NCBI RefSeq assembly: GCF_002443255.2
Contig: NW_019211455.1
Coordinates: 58,962,764 to 59,026,763 of the forward strand
Length of the DNA: 64,000 bases
Reading direction: 5' to 3'
Source of the DNA: Varroa destructor
Lineage: Eukaryota > Arthropoda > Arachnida > Mesostigmata > Varroidae
Below the pieces are notes generated by a model. It was not told the DNA's origin, made no database searches, and worked only from the letters and a program-made list of their open reading frames with translations. How positions within the stretch are numbered: position 1 is the first letter of the stretch; the number at the start of each line of letters is the position of its first letter. Shown piece after piece: positions 1-13,600 of the stretch. The position numbers were made by a program, and so were the translations under genes.

Positions 1-1664
1 TTACCACCCACGAAAGCTAGTGTTTCACGATGTTCATTCCTATAGAAGAGATTATTACGAATAAGAGCTTTTACCGCTGACACTGAGTCATCCGAGTCTA
101 CTTTGGCGTATAAGCCTCCCTGGTTTTCCAGAATCGTGTTACCGATCACGTCAAGGTGAAGAACATTCTGCACATCAAGAAATATCGCTGCTGGAACCGA
201 GCTTAAGTTTCCGAACAGTTGCAAACCGTTACGCTCGACACGGTTATAGCGAATACCAATGATAGGAGTAATCTCTCCGGCAGAACGATAAGCAATAGCT
301 CCCCCTTCATTGTTAAAGAAATGGCAAGCGGTCACGTTATGCTTGATGTCGCGGCCTGCTAATGGCCTAGCGGGCAGTGGAAGAACCTCGGCAATAAAGC
401 CATTTTGTTCACTACCCCCAGTGGCATGGAGGTGGACGCTCAGTGTGCTACCAAGTCGGGTCTCGTAAAAAGCTCGTTGATCATCGTTCGGTAAAAGGAT
501 TCCCAGGACAGGTGAAGTGTAGTTGAAAATGTTACCGTCATACAATTTGATGTTATCCGGATTTGGAGAATAGTTAGTGGCATTAAACAAATTAAACTGA
601 AGCAGGCGAAAACCTATCGACTCGACATCCGTTTTGAAGATCTTGATACAATCCACCGCTGCAGAGTCGTATTTGAAGTATACGAGAATACGGCCCTTTA
701 GGACGAACTCCTTATTACTGTCGCAAATGTCAACTAAGCCAAATAGATTGTAAGGTATGTCTATAATCTTTAAGGGTACGAAGTTTGAATCTCGCGTATT
801 AGTCTGACCATGCAAAGTAAGTACATTTAGTCCAGAGCCAAGATTGTCCGTGAAATTCACTCCATGTACAAACTGAAATCCTGGAGACGCTACGACTTCT
901 AAGCCGACATGAGCATTTTGAGTAATATTGCATAATTCTAGAGCTACTCGTCGCTGTACAACTTGAACTGCAGCTGCCTTCTCGTTATGAAGAATTCCAG
1001 CACCGCGAATAACGGCGAATCGAATTGCGGACGAGGCTTGAGCAAATCTCGCAAGGTGATCTTGAGTCCCACGCTGAGATTCGGCAAGGCTGTCTGGAAC
1101 AGAGAAGCGAATCCCGCCCCAATATTCCTCGTCGGGTTGTCTGTTTTCCTCTCCGCAATAGACATAGACAAAGTCTTCGCCTTGATGCGTGCACGAGTAG
1201 TCTTTTATGCCATAACCGTTTAAACGGTACTCACAGTCTCGAAGATCGGTCTCCTCACCGGTACATTCGAGAGGATGTGTCCAAGAGCGTACTCGAGACA
1301 TTTCGTTAATGCCGACGTCGAAACGAGGTGCACGATGCAGTTGTACGTTTACTTGATTACGGCCGATTGCTGAACAGACGACTTGAGCGTTCCGTTCTGT
1401 AAAACGGGGGTCGCAGACGGGTACCCATTGAAGGGTAGTCTTATTGAAAATCTCCACAAATCCGTCAATTCTTTGATTGTCGTCGCAAGTTTGGTCAACG
1501 CAAAGCCGTACGGCAAGATCTGACGTATCGCGAAGGTTACTTTGCCTTTTACGCACGGGTCGAGCTGACTGAAGGTTTCGGGCTGGCTGGAAGTACACAG
1601 GATTCTGCTCGCGACCCATCACTATTAGATCGCCAAGTACAAGGATACCCACACTAGGGTAGAC
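1..1664 (-). CDS. bark: bark exon, open at window edge: SRCR3, beta-helix, CUB3, beta-helix
   Basis: Acceptor TCTTTTTTGTAG, phase 0, start VYPSVGILVLGDLIVMG (end of left border 3). 554 codons read through to position 1 without a stop. By exon residue: dibasic run RPVRKR (about 35-40, at 1545-1562); SRCR3 (about 46-170) with the usual six cysteines plus an extra pair in LCVDQTCDD; beta-helix (about 185-300, including VIRGAGILHN and ALELCNITQNAHVG); CUB-like domain 3 (about 311-428, with KLYDGNIFNYTSP and STLSVHLHATGGSEQNGF); then rungs such as NNEGGAIAYRSAG and LDVIGNTILENQGGLYAKV. Any short frame drawn in 944-1309 is a shadow of this exon. The end is unknown: GTG|GTAA at positions 7-1 could be a donor, or the exon may continue. 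Confidence 0.94.
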
Positions 1665-4600
1665 CTACAAAAAAGACCCATAAAAACACCTTATATCATC
1701 AATTGCAAAAAATAATTTTGACCCAATTGAGTTATGGCCGCTAGTTTATTAAAAATGAAAAAAAAATGCTTGAACGATTCGTAATTATCTAAAGTATATT
1801 ATTACCATTGGAGCCCTGTAGATATTCGTACATTTTAATCATACCTCAACAGTGACTCCGTCCATCAAAATCAGAGTAGCTCCGGGCATCACCGTCAAAT
1901 CGCTTTTTATTACGTAAGGGCGAGTTCGTTGTATTAGCGTAAGGTTAGTGTAGAGCCTTCCCCCAAGAGGATGACTAACATCTACAGGAGCGCGGCTTAA
2001 GTCCTCGTGAAGCATGACAGCGTTCATATCGGCCGCGCCTAGAAAGCGTCAATAAAAGTTAAATTATTACTTCGAGCCTCTAAGACGGCTATAATCGGTA
2101 GCAGCCGTTCGACAAACATAATCACAGGTTACAGGAAAAACAGAATTATTTAGTTCACGAAAACGAATAGGGTTAATTAATTAAAGTTTCGATTTCCTAA
2201 CCTACTGCCAGCTGCGGCGAAATGTTTGTACATCGACATTGTACAATACTTATGCTCCATTTGATGCCCCGCTTCTGCATACGTGCGATCATATAGAGCG
2301 GATGTTTTAGGCAAATGGTTCTCTCACCTAAGAAGGGTACGAAATCAGCAATAGCGTAGCTGTTCCAGTCATCAAAATCAAAAATCCTCGATCGAATCTC
2401 TTCGATGCTCGTTTTTCCCCAGAAGTTTTCACGAGCATTAAGGACGTTGCTGAGAGATGACGCTTTTACTCCAGCAACCAATTCGAATTCCATGAGGGAA
2501 TTTTCAAACAAATTTCGTGAAACGTTGAAAAGCTGAACACCCTTAATCGCTAGTGTGTAGCTTTTCGGCTGGTATACGACACCATCGGTGTGGATTGCAT
2601 ATTTGCCCAATGAGAATGGGGCGGTGTCACGAATAATATTTGCTATAAAGTTCGCTGAAACCTGCATACATGATAGCGTAGTAAATTTGGTTAATGAACC
2701 GCACCACTGTCTAAAGCCCGCTTTATTCCATTATATTTTGTTTATTAAACATTTTTTCTCTTAGTTATTTTTTTATCTTCCGATATGCTTTATTATCTGA
2801 ATCTTCGTTTATTTTGAATATATGGCATATAATTACTTATGTATAGATAGGGTGTATTAAGAATGTGGCACAAAATTGAGAGGTTAGGTAGATCTACATA
2901 GACTTCAATCATCAATAACTACAAAACGTTAATTACAAGAGGACTGATTGCAAATTATTTATGGTGACGATGAGATAAAATCGTAATGTACTTATATCCT
3001 GTACAGATAAAAGAAATTGGGAAAAAAGGTTTTATTACCTGACTAAACTGCTCAGAATGGCTGTTAATAAATATCTCAACGGCGTATCTAGCGATGTTTC
3101 TCTCAATGACGTTGTAGGCCACTAGAAACTCCTTTTCCATACCACCTATTGTAAGAACGCCTTTAGGGCACTGATTACCCATCAGCTGGTTGCGTGTGAT
3201 GTTTACACGGGCAAAATGACCATCCACCTGTATACCACACCTACGGAAATTCAACAAGCGAGATTCAAGTTTAATACATTCAGCTAAAAATATACACATT
3301 CAGTAGTATTAATATTTAGCGTATTTACTGAAATTCTACAGGGTTTTAACAGAATGATAAATAAAGATATCTGTTCAAAGAACGATTAATTACTAAGTGG
3401 TATATGGATCAACCGGCTAACTAAATAAGTACTAAGCTGCTAACATTGAACATAATTCCGTTATTCCTTTCTTACCTGTTATCACGGTAGCTGTTTCCAT
3501 CGAAAACGACGGAGTGGGTGAAGTTCTCATTATAGTGAAGCACGTACGGTAAACGGATAAGTACGCCGCCCTGATTATCAGCCAGCGTACAGTTAACCAG
3601 GGTCCAGTGGTAGAGATTGTTCGAGGACCGAATATCCCTTGAATATTGCGATATGATTCCACCTAGATTTTTAGTTAGGTGATTGTCTACAAGGGTGTAA
3701 TTTATCTCTGCCAGCTGGTGCCTAAAAAAAAACATGTTCTCTATATTAATTAATTCAGATCGTCCACGGGGAGTATCTAAATCAAAAAACGTCGATTTTC
3801 TTTAGATTCTGGGAAAACCATTTTCAAAACAAAATAGGATTTCATATACCATCTGTATATGCATATATTATGTAATGTATTATTTATATATTTATATATA
3901 TACTGTATATTATGTATTAAAGTAAATAAATCCTAAACATGACAAATCGAAGGATTGAACTAGTACTATCCATGCTGCTGTACTTGCCAAGAAAAACAAA
4001 AAAGGCTTCTGCAATAGCGTACGACAACATTCTCATCTCGATTAGAAATTCAGATGTAGTAATTAATCTGATTTCGGAGTTAAAGTCAAGGACCATTCTT
4101 TAAAGCTGTAATTTCAACGGGTAAGCCAAAATAATTAAGTCATGATAATAAACAACCATATTTCAGACAAAGAGGGTAAACCTAGTTAGCTTCTCAGGAC
4201 TGCCCCCGCTGAGCGTTGCGTACATCTCGCTACTTCTACTTTCTCTGTGATCAGGACTAACTACAGAACAAACTCACCTGAGGGGGTCCCAGTGTGGGGT
4301 CGATACGTATATCGCTTGTTTCCTTGATTCGCGCACGAGGTTATTCGAAAAGTAGATGCTCTCGTTTGAATATCGATTGTAGAACTCTCCGTCGATACCC
4401 TGGTCGCGATTGAAATGTGCACTCCAGAATGCGTGAAGGTTATTGACAAGCGTGTTTGACAACAGCCGAATGGACGGAACATACTCAAGCCAACCACGCC
4501 ACGTAGTAGTACCTTTTTATAAAGATGCAGTCCATAAAACGTCATTGGCTCTATTGGTATGGATCATAGTTAATTTGCCTTATTTAATTTGAGTATCCTA

Positions 4601-7600
4601 AGCTTTCGTTAAGTAGGCAAGTCCATCACCGACAGACAAGCACCTATTGGAGACAACCAAGAAAGAGCAGACTATATCAGCTTTAAAGCAAGATATCAAT
4701 TCAAGAAATACGCTAGTAACATTTTTTTAATATAATTACAGTTACATTAATTATAATTTAATAACTACTAACATTTTTGACATTAATAATTTGACAACAT
4801 AATATATTATGTTGTCAAAGGGAGAGTTATTGTCATCATCTTCATAACAGTCCAGGAGGGACACAATTAAGATAGAGAAGTTGCAGGAAGTCCTAATAAT
4901 TACAATACATGCGACCATACAGAGAGCAAATGTAAATATATAAGGTTTGCTGGATATATGGGAGATATAGGTTCATAGCAAGGTTCAACTAGTATTTCTT
5001 CGCTCTGCAGAAACAGAGATATCATTGTAGATCAAATCTATAGTATCGACAGGAATGTGAGATTCTAACAGATAGATAGTCAGCATAGAGGAGTATGACA
5101 GTGGACATCAAGAATGCGATCAGAATAGTTGGGCTACCGGTTATAGCTAGCTCTTGAGGCTCACTTATCCTTGTGTCCTTCATCATGCATTTAGTCCATT
5201 CATTCGTTTCGTTGTTCACTTCAGTAGATCATGCGTTATCGTGCACAAGCATCCATGATCTTAAAGTAGTCGTTTTCTAAAACAACTGACACGAGCCTAG
5301 TCTACCTGCACGATAAGATTGATTGTATCCCAGGGACTGAGGAATCGAGTTCAAGTGTCCCGTGGGAGCGATCGGTGACTCTCTCTTAGAGCTCCAATGT
5401 GCGTTCAAGTTGGCCCTAACAGATAGAGATTTCTGTTGTTGCTTTCGGAACTGTTTTTGTCTGCCCGCAGGCCGCGCAGGGACAAAAATATCTTCACGCT
5501 TCTTAGACACGCCTACACCGGTTAACATCACCATCATACGTCGTATTGTATCATCATATACACGTCGTTATATAATCACACCGCACGCACACGCGGTGTC
5601 AGGAAGTTCATGGGTGGGAGAATAGTAACGATGGCGTTAGATATACCAAACAAAAGAATACCTTCAGATTGTATGCTATCAGATGGATGCTAAGCGACTA
5701 TATTCCAGTGAGACCTTATATTAATATAAATAGCCAGCAATTACAAGATCCAAGGTTAAGGACAAAAAACTTGGTTATGAATATTTGTGCTCTTTAGGAG
5801 CTTGCTAGTTCAGTGTGCCTAATTCTCATTTTCTGTTTATCATATCAGGCAGCGTAGACCATAGTGTAATGTCAAAATAGGTTTATACGCATAAATAATA
5901 AAACAGTGCCGTTTGCATATTGATACTGACTTCACGAACAAATTTTTATTAAATTCAAATTTAGCCACCAACGTAAGTGAATGGCCTTATTAACTGGCCT
6001 TTCTTACATATACGACATATCAAAGACCGAATGTAGCATCAGTTAGAGCAAATTCAATGCGAGACCCTTGGTAGTATTCAGATGATGAGGGAATGATTCT
6101 TTCAGAGGCTGATATTGTGTTATTGTTGTGGCACTCACCTAGAGGAGAAGACGCTTGAAGATAGATAACTGCTCCGCCAATGGGTCTGGCTCCACTCTCG
6201 TATTTGGCGCTGACCACATAGCCCGCTTCGCGAAGGGGAAATGATGTTAGGTTTCGTCGGAGATCCCATGTCTCCATAGGGTCACCACGATTTGACCCCC
6301 TTTGGACAAAAGAGATAAAAATACCATATAATCACGTGGAGTTTGTTTGGTATGCATTCGAGATTTATGGCTGTTTCACTTAATCCTAAAAGTTTATAAC
6401 TGGGTGTTGAGCTTAGACAGTATGACGACGAATATATCCATCTGACAAAAGTCATTTTCTTAAAAGCACTTTTTAGATTTATTTGCTGCTTATACATATC
6501 AGTTGGCTATTATAGGACAACAAAGATTTTTTGGAAACGATTTCTGTGAGTTGTTATTTTTACTTTCCAATAAAAAAGTGTCATATTTTATACTATTAAT
6601 TACAGCGTGCTTTATATTGCATTATATGTCTACCTGCGTCCTTTCGTGATGCTGAGGTTCTCTGTAGACTCGTGTTGGAAGGGGCTAATAACGAGGAGTC
6701 CAACGGACATGCTGTCTCTACATTTAATTTCGAACTCAAAGTCCACTCCAGGTTGAGTTGTCCCGAGCACAAGGAACTTGGGCTGATCAGGTTCTAAGGA
6801 AATCGACACTGGTTGCGAGCGATCGGCTGGTGGTAGGACTTCGCTCAATGACGATGGGATCCATTGTCGCATCTCAAGGTGCTCTTCGCGAGTTAGGACA
6901 GGATTGTAGAAGACGCCAGCGCCTTCATTGTTCTGTAGGATAGCAGATTAAAAGATATATATCGAATTGTACTAGTATTTTAAGTTTTCTATTTAACCTC
7001 GTTAGCTGTTGGTAAAATTCAACATTTATAAATAAATTCTATATAGATTATTTTGATATTCTCTGTTGAAGTCGCATAGTGTCAGGACTCACAGTATTGG
7101 TTGTACTTTTTGCACCGGACTCTAATTTTTCAGCACAAATAAGCTCCCAAAACATATATTGCACATGGTGCTGTGAAGAAGTAACATTACTGTTGCCACA
7201 AGAATATAAGTTCAAACCTACCTGGATAACGTTCTTATAAATGTCCAACCCCTGACCACGCGTCTCAATGCCATGACGGTTATTGCCCTCGATAGTGCAC
7301 GACTGAATAGAGGGGTTTTCCTTTTGAGCGAAAATATTATTCCACGTTATTCCAATTCCCGAGGCCATGTTATTGTCAACCCGAACGTTCTTGATGTCAT
7401 GACTGTTCATGTCGATTTGAAGCGCTGGCTTGAACGCATGTGTAGAGTAGTCAAGCTGGCCAGCTGTAGATATCTCAGCAAACTCAATTGCCGATCTCTT
7501 GGCTGCTGGGCCCAGGCGGATACCTGACCACGAACTTTTGAAACATCGGATACCAACTAGCTGGGTACAAGCATTTGACTCGTACACATCCTCAAGCACA

Positions 7601-10600
7601 CGGCCACGACAGGCAAATATGTCACGATCCTCTTCACGACAATGGACATGGGAGAGTACAGCGGGTATAGCTGTCGCTGGCATATCTATTTCTTCGAGTT
7701 GCCACCCGCGATCTGCCATTATATAGCCTAGCTGATGACACACAACAGCAGCTTCACGTTCCCCGAAACCGTGATTGCAAATTCCGCCTCTACGACCATT
7801 AACCACCACCTCAACGCGTCCATAAGTCCCTTGTGAAAGAATCACCGGTGAGCCAAGTGGGAAGTCTTCATTTGGTGGAATCTCATGCGCTGAAGGGTCA
7901 GTAAACGCTGTGAAATGAATTTTCTCAAAGCTAGAGCCCACTGCACGAAGCTCTCCCTGAACCATCAAGCCAACGGACTGCTCGAAGTAGAGCTTTGTTT
8001 GAGGGTGGATTGTGAGTTTGGCGTTGCTCCGTACGTAGATATCCCTTCGAACTGTATAGTCTCCCGGTCCGATCTGGAAATCTCCAGCGATCTCCCCACC
8101 GATTTCGTGTGTGTTTCCTTGTGTGTCGAACGTCATCACACGCTTTCGATCAAACCTTAATGACACGTGGTCTCTCGTGTTAAGATCGTACGGAGCTGTT
8201 AAGTATTGAAGAAACTCGACTCTAGCAAGGTTGTAACGATCTTTTCGATCGAATATTCTGCCGTAAACCTGTCTCGCGTGTCGTTCACCTTCGTCCCTAC
8301 CAGGTGTGCTCCAATAATTGTAGGTCGCATTGATCACCTTTGAGCTGTCCTCAAGATGCACACCTAACTCATATTTCGAATTTGGGTTGTACATGCGGTT
8401 TCGATAGATGGCAGTATTGTTTGACTCAACAGCTACAACAGCTGCCACTCGGCTGCGGGGCCGCAAAGCTGGGAAGAGTTCCGAAACTCGATTCTGCTCA
8501 AGCACGTTGTTAGTGAAAAGGAGCTCCTGTACGTTCGATTCCTGCATTACACCCACCTTTGCCACGTAGCTGCCTCGATTATTCCGGAACCAATTCTCTT
8601 TGACAATTCCGTACGCTCTTCTGTTTGCGTAACTCCAGTTGACGTCTTGATTTGAGATAAGCAGAGCGCCATTTAGGTGGTCTTGGAATACGTTGTTTTC
8701 GACAAACGCGTATGTATTCAACAACGGTTTGACTTTTATAGACAGATACTTTGATGTAAAAAACTTGTTGTGCGTAATGTACAGGAAACTGTTAAACTTG
8801 GTCAGATGGCAAGACTCAAAGTACACTCCAGCATCTCCGTTATTGCTAAAAGATGACATTGAAACGTTCCACAATGCGTCAGCTAAGCAGCTATTACCAA
8901 AAAAAACGCCAGCCCACCCATTACGGCTTAATGATGAACGGCTCACGTGTACAGTATAATTGAACGGAATGTATAAACTGGTATGGTTCGTATTGAGTAT
9001 GATGCCATTCATTGTGTTGTTCTGTATAGTGCATCGATCGAAATGGCGATAGCCTCCGGCGTACGTTACATTAATTCCGTCACCGATATTGTTCTCCACT
9101 GTAGTCATATTGAGGATGATATCTCCAGCGCCATCGTGTACATGTACACCGGCCACATGATTGTTCCCTGCTACGCGGGACTTCCTCAAAGCCACACCAG
9201 ATACGATTTCGCGCGCCAAAATTCCTCGCCCGTTGTTATTAGAGAGTTCACAGTTCGTACAATTGATGTCGAATACTTTGCCTTGCTCAAGATAGACTTC
9301 CAATGAGAATGTTGCAGCAATCATCGATGCCGCGCGGTGAACCACCTGCAAAGAAGTCCGTTTTGCATGGTATATATATACTAATGAGTCCAAATTCATG
9401 GACAATCACTTTTCTTATTTGAAACGTTTGTAAAGATGTTAAGCTAGCAGTTCTACGCAGCAAAACTTCATCACGCCATTTTAATTCATTGGTCTGTATC
9501 AAAAAAGAAGAAATGCGGGTTTACTAACGGTTAATTCTTGGTATCCCCGTTTCGAAGAAAATGTTTGTGGTCGAGTGTAATTGTTAATTACAAATGTGCC
9601 CAAAAGGAACTCTTCGTATTGTCTTGGACCATCGTAAACGCTAACCGTTGGATCCACTACATCGGGGCTTTGTCTGAAATATTAATAAAACACTTTAGCT
9701 GTTATTCCGTAGATTCAGCTTTTAGGAGGTTTTTCGAAAATTTTTTACGAACAATAACTTGGTGTGCGTGTAGTGAGAGATTTATATTCGGAAACAACAT
9801 TACGGCTCACCTGTTATAATAATCTTTGAGTTTTTCGTCCCAATCAAGCGGTATGCGACGGAAATCTTTAAATACCAAGGTGAGTTCCTCGTTCTTATTC
9901 CTCTGATGTTGAGGTATTGTAATTGTCTGCAAAGCAAATCATTTTACCATCGTCTGCATATTTAGTTTTTGCGTAACCTGGATATAAATGTTAAGTGTGC
10001 GTTTGAGCAACTAATTCAATTGTTTAGGTACTCAATGGCATTTTTTAATAATCTAAGTGCATTCGAGGGAAAAATGTATAAAAAGTTTTTAATTTTTAAG
10101 ATATATTGTAAAAGTGCAGAGGAGAACGAAGACAATTCCTGTACATACCCTTTCGCATCCATGGGAAACGTCCGTAGAGATCTGTACAAACTTGAGAGGA
10201 AATACGGTGCCCATGGGTGATGAGCAGAAACTCTCTGATGAAAACACAGGAAAGTCATGGTGCACATAATGAATTCCGTCTGCTCCATTGTATGCAGATA
10301 CCAAACCACGTAAATGAATCTGAAGATGGCTTGAGTTTATAAACAGGCCCGGTCCTAGAATACATTGAAAGAAAATGAATCAAAATGGAATACTGCAACG
10401 CATGACACTCCGCCTGATAAAGCAAATTAACTTCAAGCTAAAGAAAATGGTAAAATTATTAGTTCGAATTATCTTACTAGCATTTCATATTTTATTTAAT
10501 TTACCTACATCAACATTTTACTTTTGTTTAGTATATATCTAGTTTACTATATAATTTGTTTCTTCAGTATATATGTTGAGGGCGTTTTTGAGGTAACTGT

Positions 10601-13600
10601 CATTTTAGCAGATCCGACCAAGACATACGGTACGCATATATTTCAATCAGTCTACCATGAGAGCAAAAGTTAGCAAAAAACCGGACACCTCCAAAATTGA
10701 GCCGACAAGACAGCACGCCTCAATTATATTACTGAATAATGAAAAACAATTCTGCATATAGTCGCTGCGCTTATACTTAAGACCACTGGAAATCGATTTA
10801 CAAGTCATCGATGCTTCATTCCATTGGCTTGCTTTTTTTTTATTTAATATGACAAGTTATTCATCATATGTGAATAAGTCGTCAGGTTTATTTATTCTTA
10901 GGTACAGCATTAAGGACTTGCGTTTATTAGGACCTTAATGAAAATGGATCTTGCTAGGCTTGTCTCAGATTTCTCTAACATGAAACGATGAAACATCTAA
11001 TCTATGAAACGATATGGCAACGATATAAGCAACAATTCACCTATATAATTAAAATACCTCATCTTCGTTAATTCTTTGTTTTCCTAATCCTTAATATCTG
11101 GTAAAAATGTTTACCAACGCTGAAGTTTGACCTATCGTGGCACAACTAACAAGCTTGTCAGTTATGCTTATCATGGTAACGCACTCGAAGAGTTGCACGT
11201 TAGCCACCCAGACCATACCGCCGTCCCATTGGCATGCTGAAATCTATCTATAGCGGTCAAATTCAACTAGTCCGTTTTTACATTGTTTAGTTGTCATGGG
11301 CTGCTTTGCAGCTGCCAGGTTGAGTTAACAACAAGAGTCACCGCATCAACAACAAAAATAACAGTATCAGTATAACGGTAATGTCATTAGCATTATCCTC
11401 CTCATTCATAGTAAGCGGATAGAACATGTGCTGCGACTGTGTACCTAGTTTTTACGCGAACACCTTTGTTGCTTCATCATCATCACCAATTTTCATTTCA
11501 ACTGTATTGACGGTGCAATGGCAGCATATGCACATAGCTAATACCATAACTATTACAACTCTTTGTTGATCGCATTTGGCAAAATATCTAAGTGAGGTTT
11601 TTCTGTTCGTTTGTCAAATATGAACGCTTTCTCTCGTAAGCGTAACAGGGTTAAACGGGTTTCGGCGTTTTGTAGAGACAGACAGAAGGAACGAAGTACG
11701 AATAGTCATAGACGAAAATACAGATTTTTGTATCCGTCGGGTGATTTTTACATTTCAGTATCATTTAGATAATCAATAACGAAAAGAGCATGGGGACGAT
11801 AATGATAGCATCAATCTCGTGTCATTTAAAAACGATGATGTCAGTTAGAAAAGATGCTACGCAGATAGCCTTCTCATAAACATGAAGGCGTTGAAATTGA
11901 AAAATATTCCATACATTAGCGCATCTGATTCGGTCTCTATTTTCTCTTACTAAAGTAAATTAAATCTGAACCGACATGCAATGATTCTGATACAATGTAG
12001 AAATACGATCATTGTAACTTTATAATCTAGTCACATTTTCACAGGAGGCTTCATGCCATCAAATCAATTTACTTGACCTTCTTATAAGCCAAATTAAAAG
12101 CTTTGCATTCAGTACTGCTGTTAAGCATGGCTTTAGACATCTTGTTAGCCTGCTGCACATTTCAATAAATTTTCTTATTTTGTCAGTAATCTGGTTTGCA
12201 GAGGATTATGAACGGATATTTACAAACATGAAAATTGCCATAATGCAACATTGTGCAATGGAAATATTTCTCTGAATTTCACTAAGCAATTCAACGTGAA
12301 AAATTTATTTACAAAGTGGTTTTATGTGATCATATTTCAAGAGGTATAATTGTTATTTATCGACTAACGTATTTGCCTCGTTTACCTAATAAATTTTAAA
12401 CAAGCAAAATAATTTACTAGGTTGTATAATTATTTATAATAAATACCTCGGTTGTTTAAAAGCTTTGCATCCTGAATAATAAAGGAATCGTCTGGGTTGG
12501 AAATGTTCACAGCAGTGTAAGCCGAACCCTCAACAATGACTCCTGACATAACAGGTGGACTGCCACGTTGAACGTGTAGGCTTGGTACTGCCTGACCGAA
12601 CCGATCGCGGCCAGCGTGACGTATTACGACATTGCTCAAAACCTGGAAGCGACATAAGGAAACGAAAGTGTAGAATCGTTGCCGAAAAATAATGATAAAA
12701 ATCACAGTACTCAGGAAAAAAATTCTACATTAGTTTGTTGAGCAACAAATGCTCAAAATATAGTTCTATGCCTTATTGATAATTTGATTAGAAACTATAT
12801 AAATGATTTACGTGCATTAATTCTAGTAGACTGATCACAAGAAGTCTATGGACATTGAACAAAGTAACTCACCGATTTAGAAATGAGCCTATCAACTCGA
12901 TTTTGGTATCTCTTTCTCCGAGATGCTCGGGCCCGATCGAAGTTTAATCCTTTCCAATGGGATGCAGTGTCTGGGCCAAGTTTCAATGAACATTGTATGC
13001 CAACGTCCAGATGATATTCTGTATCACAAAATACTCTTTAGTCATTTCTACGTTTTGCTGTTCATTCACCCTAACTTTGAAATTCTAGTTTTGAATAAAT
13101 GATTATAGCTGTAATTAGCAGATAAGACGTTTGTCTGTGTTGTATGTTATTATTAGTATAGCAGACTCCACAAAGTCGCATCACTGTGCTTTCTCCGATC
13201 ATGGAGTAGAATGCGAAATTCCAGCATGAACTAAGACGAACAGACTTACCGCAGATTCCGCTTCCTACAAGACGAGAATCCCATCCTTCGCAGGCCTCTA
13301 ACCGGCGTTCCTGACCCGTGCATCGGGGATTCTGAAGCGATAGCTGCTCCGTATAATTGTATTTTTCGAACCAGCGATAAATAGCACCACCTCCAAATCC
13401 TAGGTGACGACAGACCACCGACAGGTCATCTAATGTCCAACTGAAAGTCGAGAAACGATATTAATTTATTACCTACAAGTAATCAAGCGTTCAAGTTTAA
13501 TCATTAAAAATACACATGCACTTAGGTTGCTAACCAAGTTACTTGGCAGATCAGACATTTAGTTCTACTATAATATATACATACAATTGTTAGAGTGATG

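Noticed and set aside
944..1309. Several open frames on both strands
   Set aside because: They are shadows of the open bark exon 1-1664 in other frames.
5277..5625. Open frames on both strands in a bark intron
   Set aside because: The bark flanking exons join in phase without them and neither peptide resembles a domain.
9346..9405. Possible N-terminal extension of the large exon from a TTG codon
   Set aside because: A clear acceptor (CTTCTTTGCAG) lies at 9346, the upstream exons join in phase, and the extension lacks an ATG and hits a stop.
10016..10309. Overlapping open frames on both strands
   Set aside because: Only the frame with NGADGIHYVHHD fits the bark phases; the others overlap that exon and run into intron.
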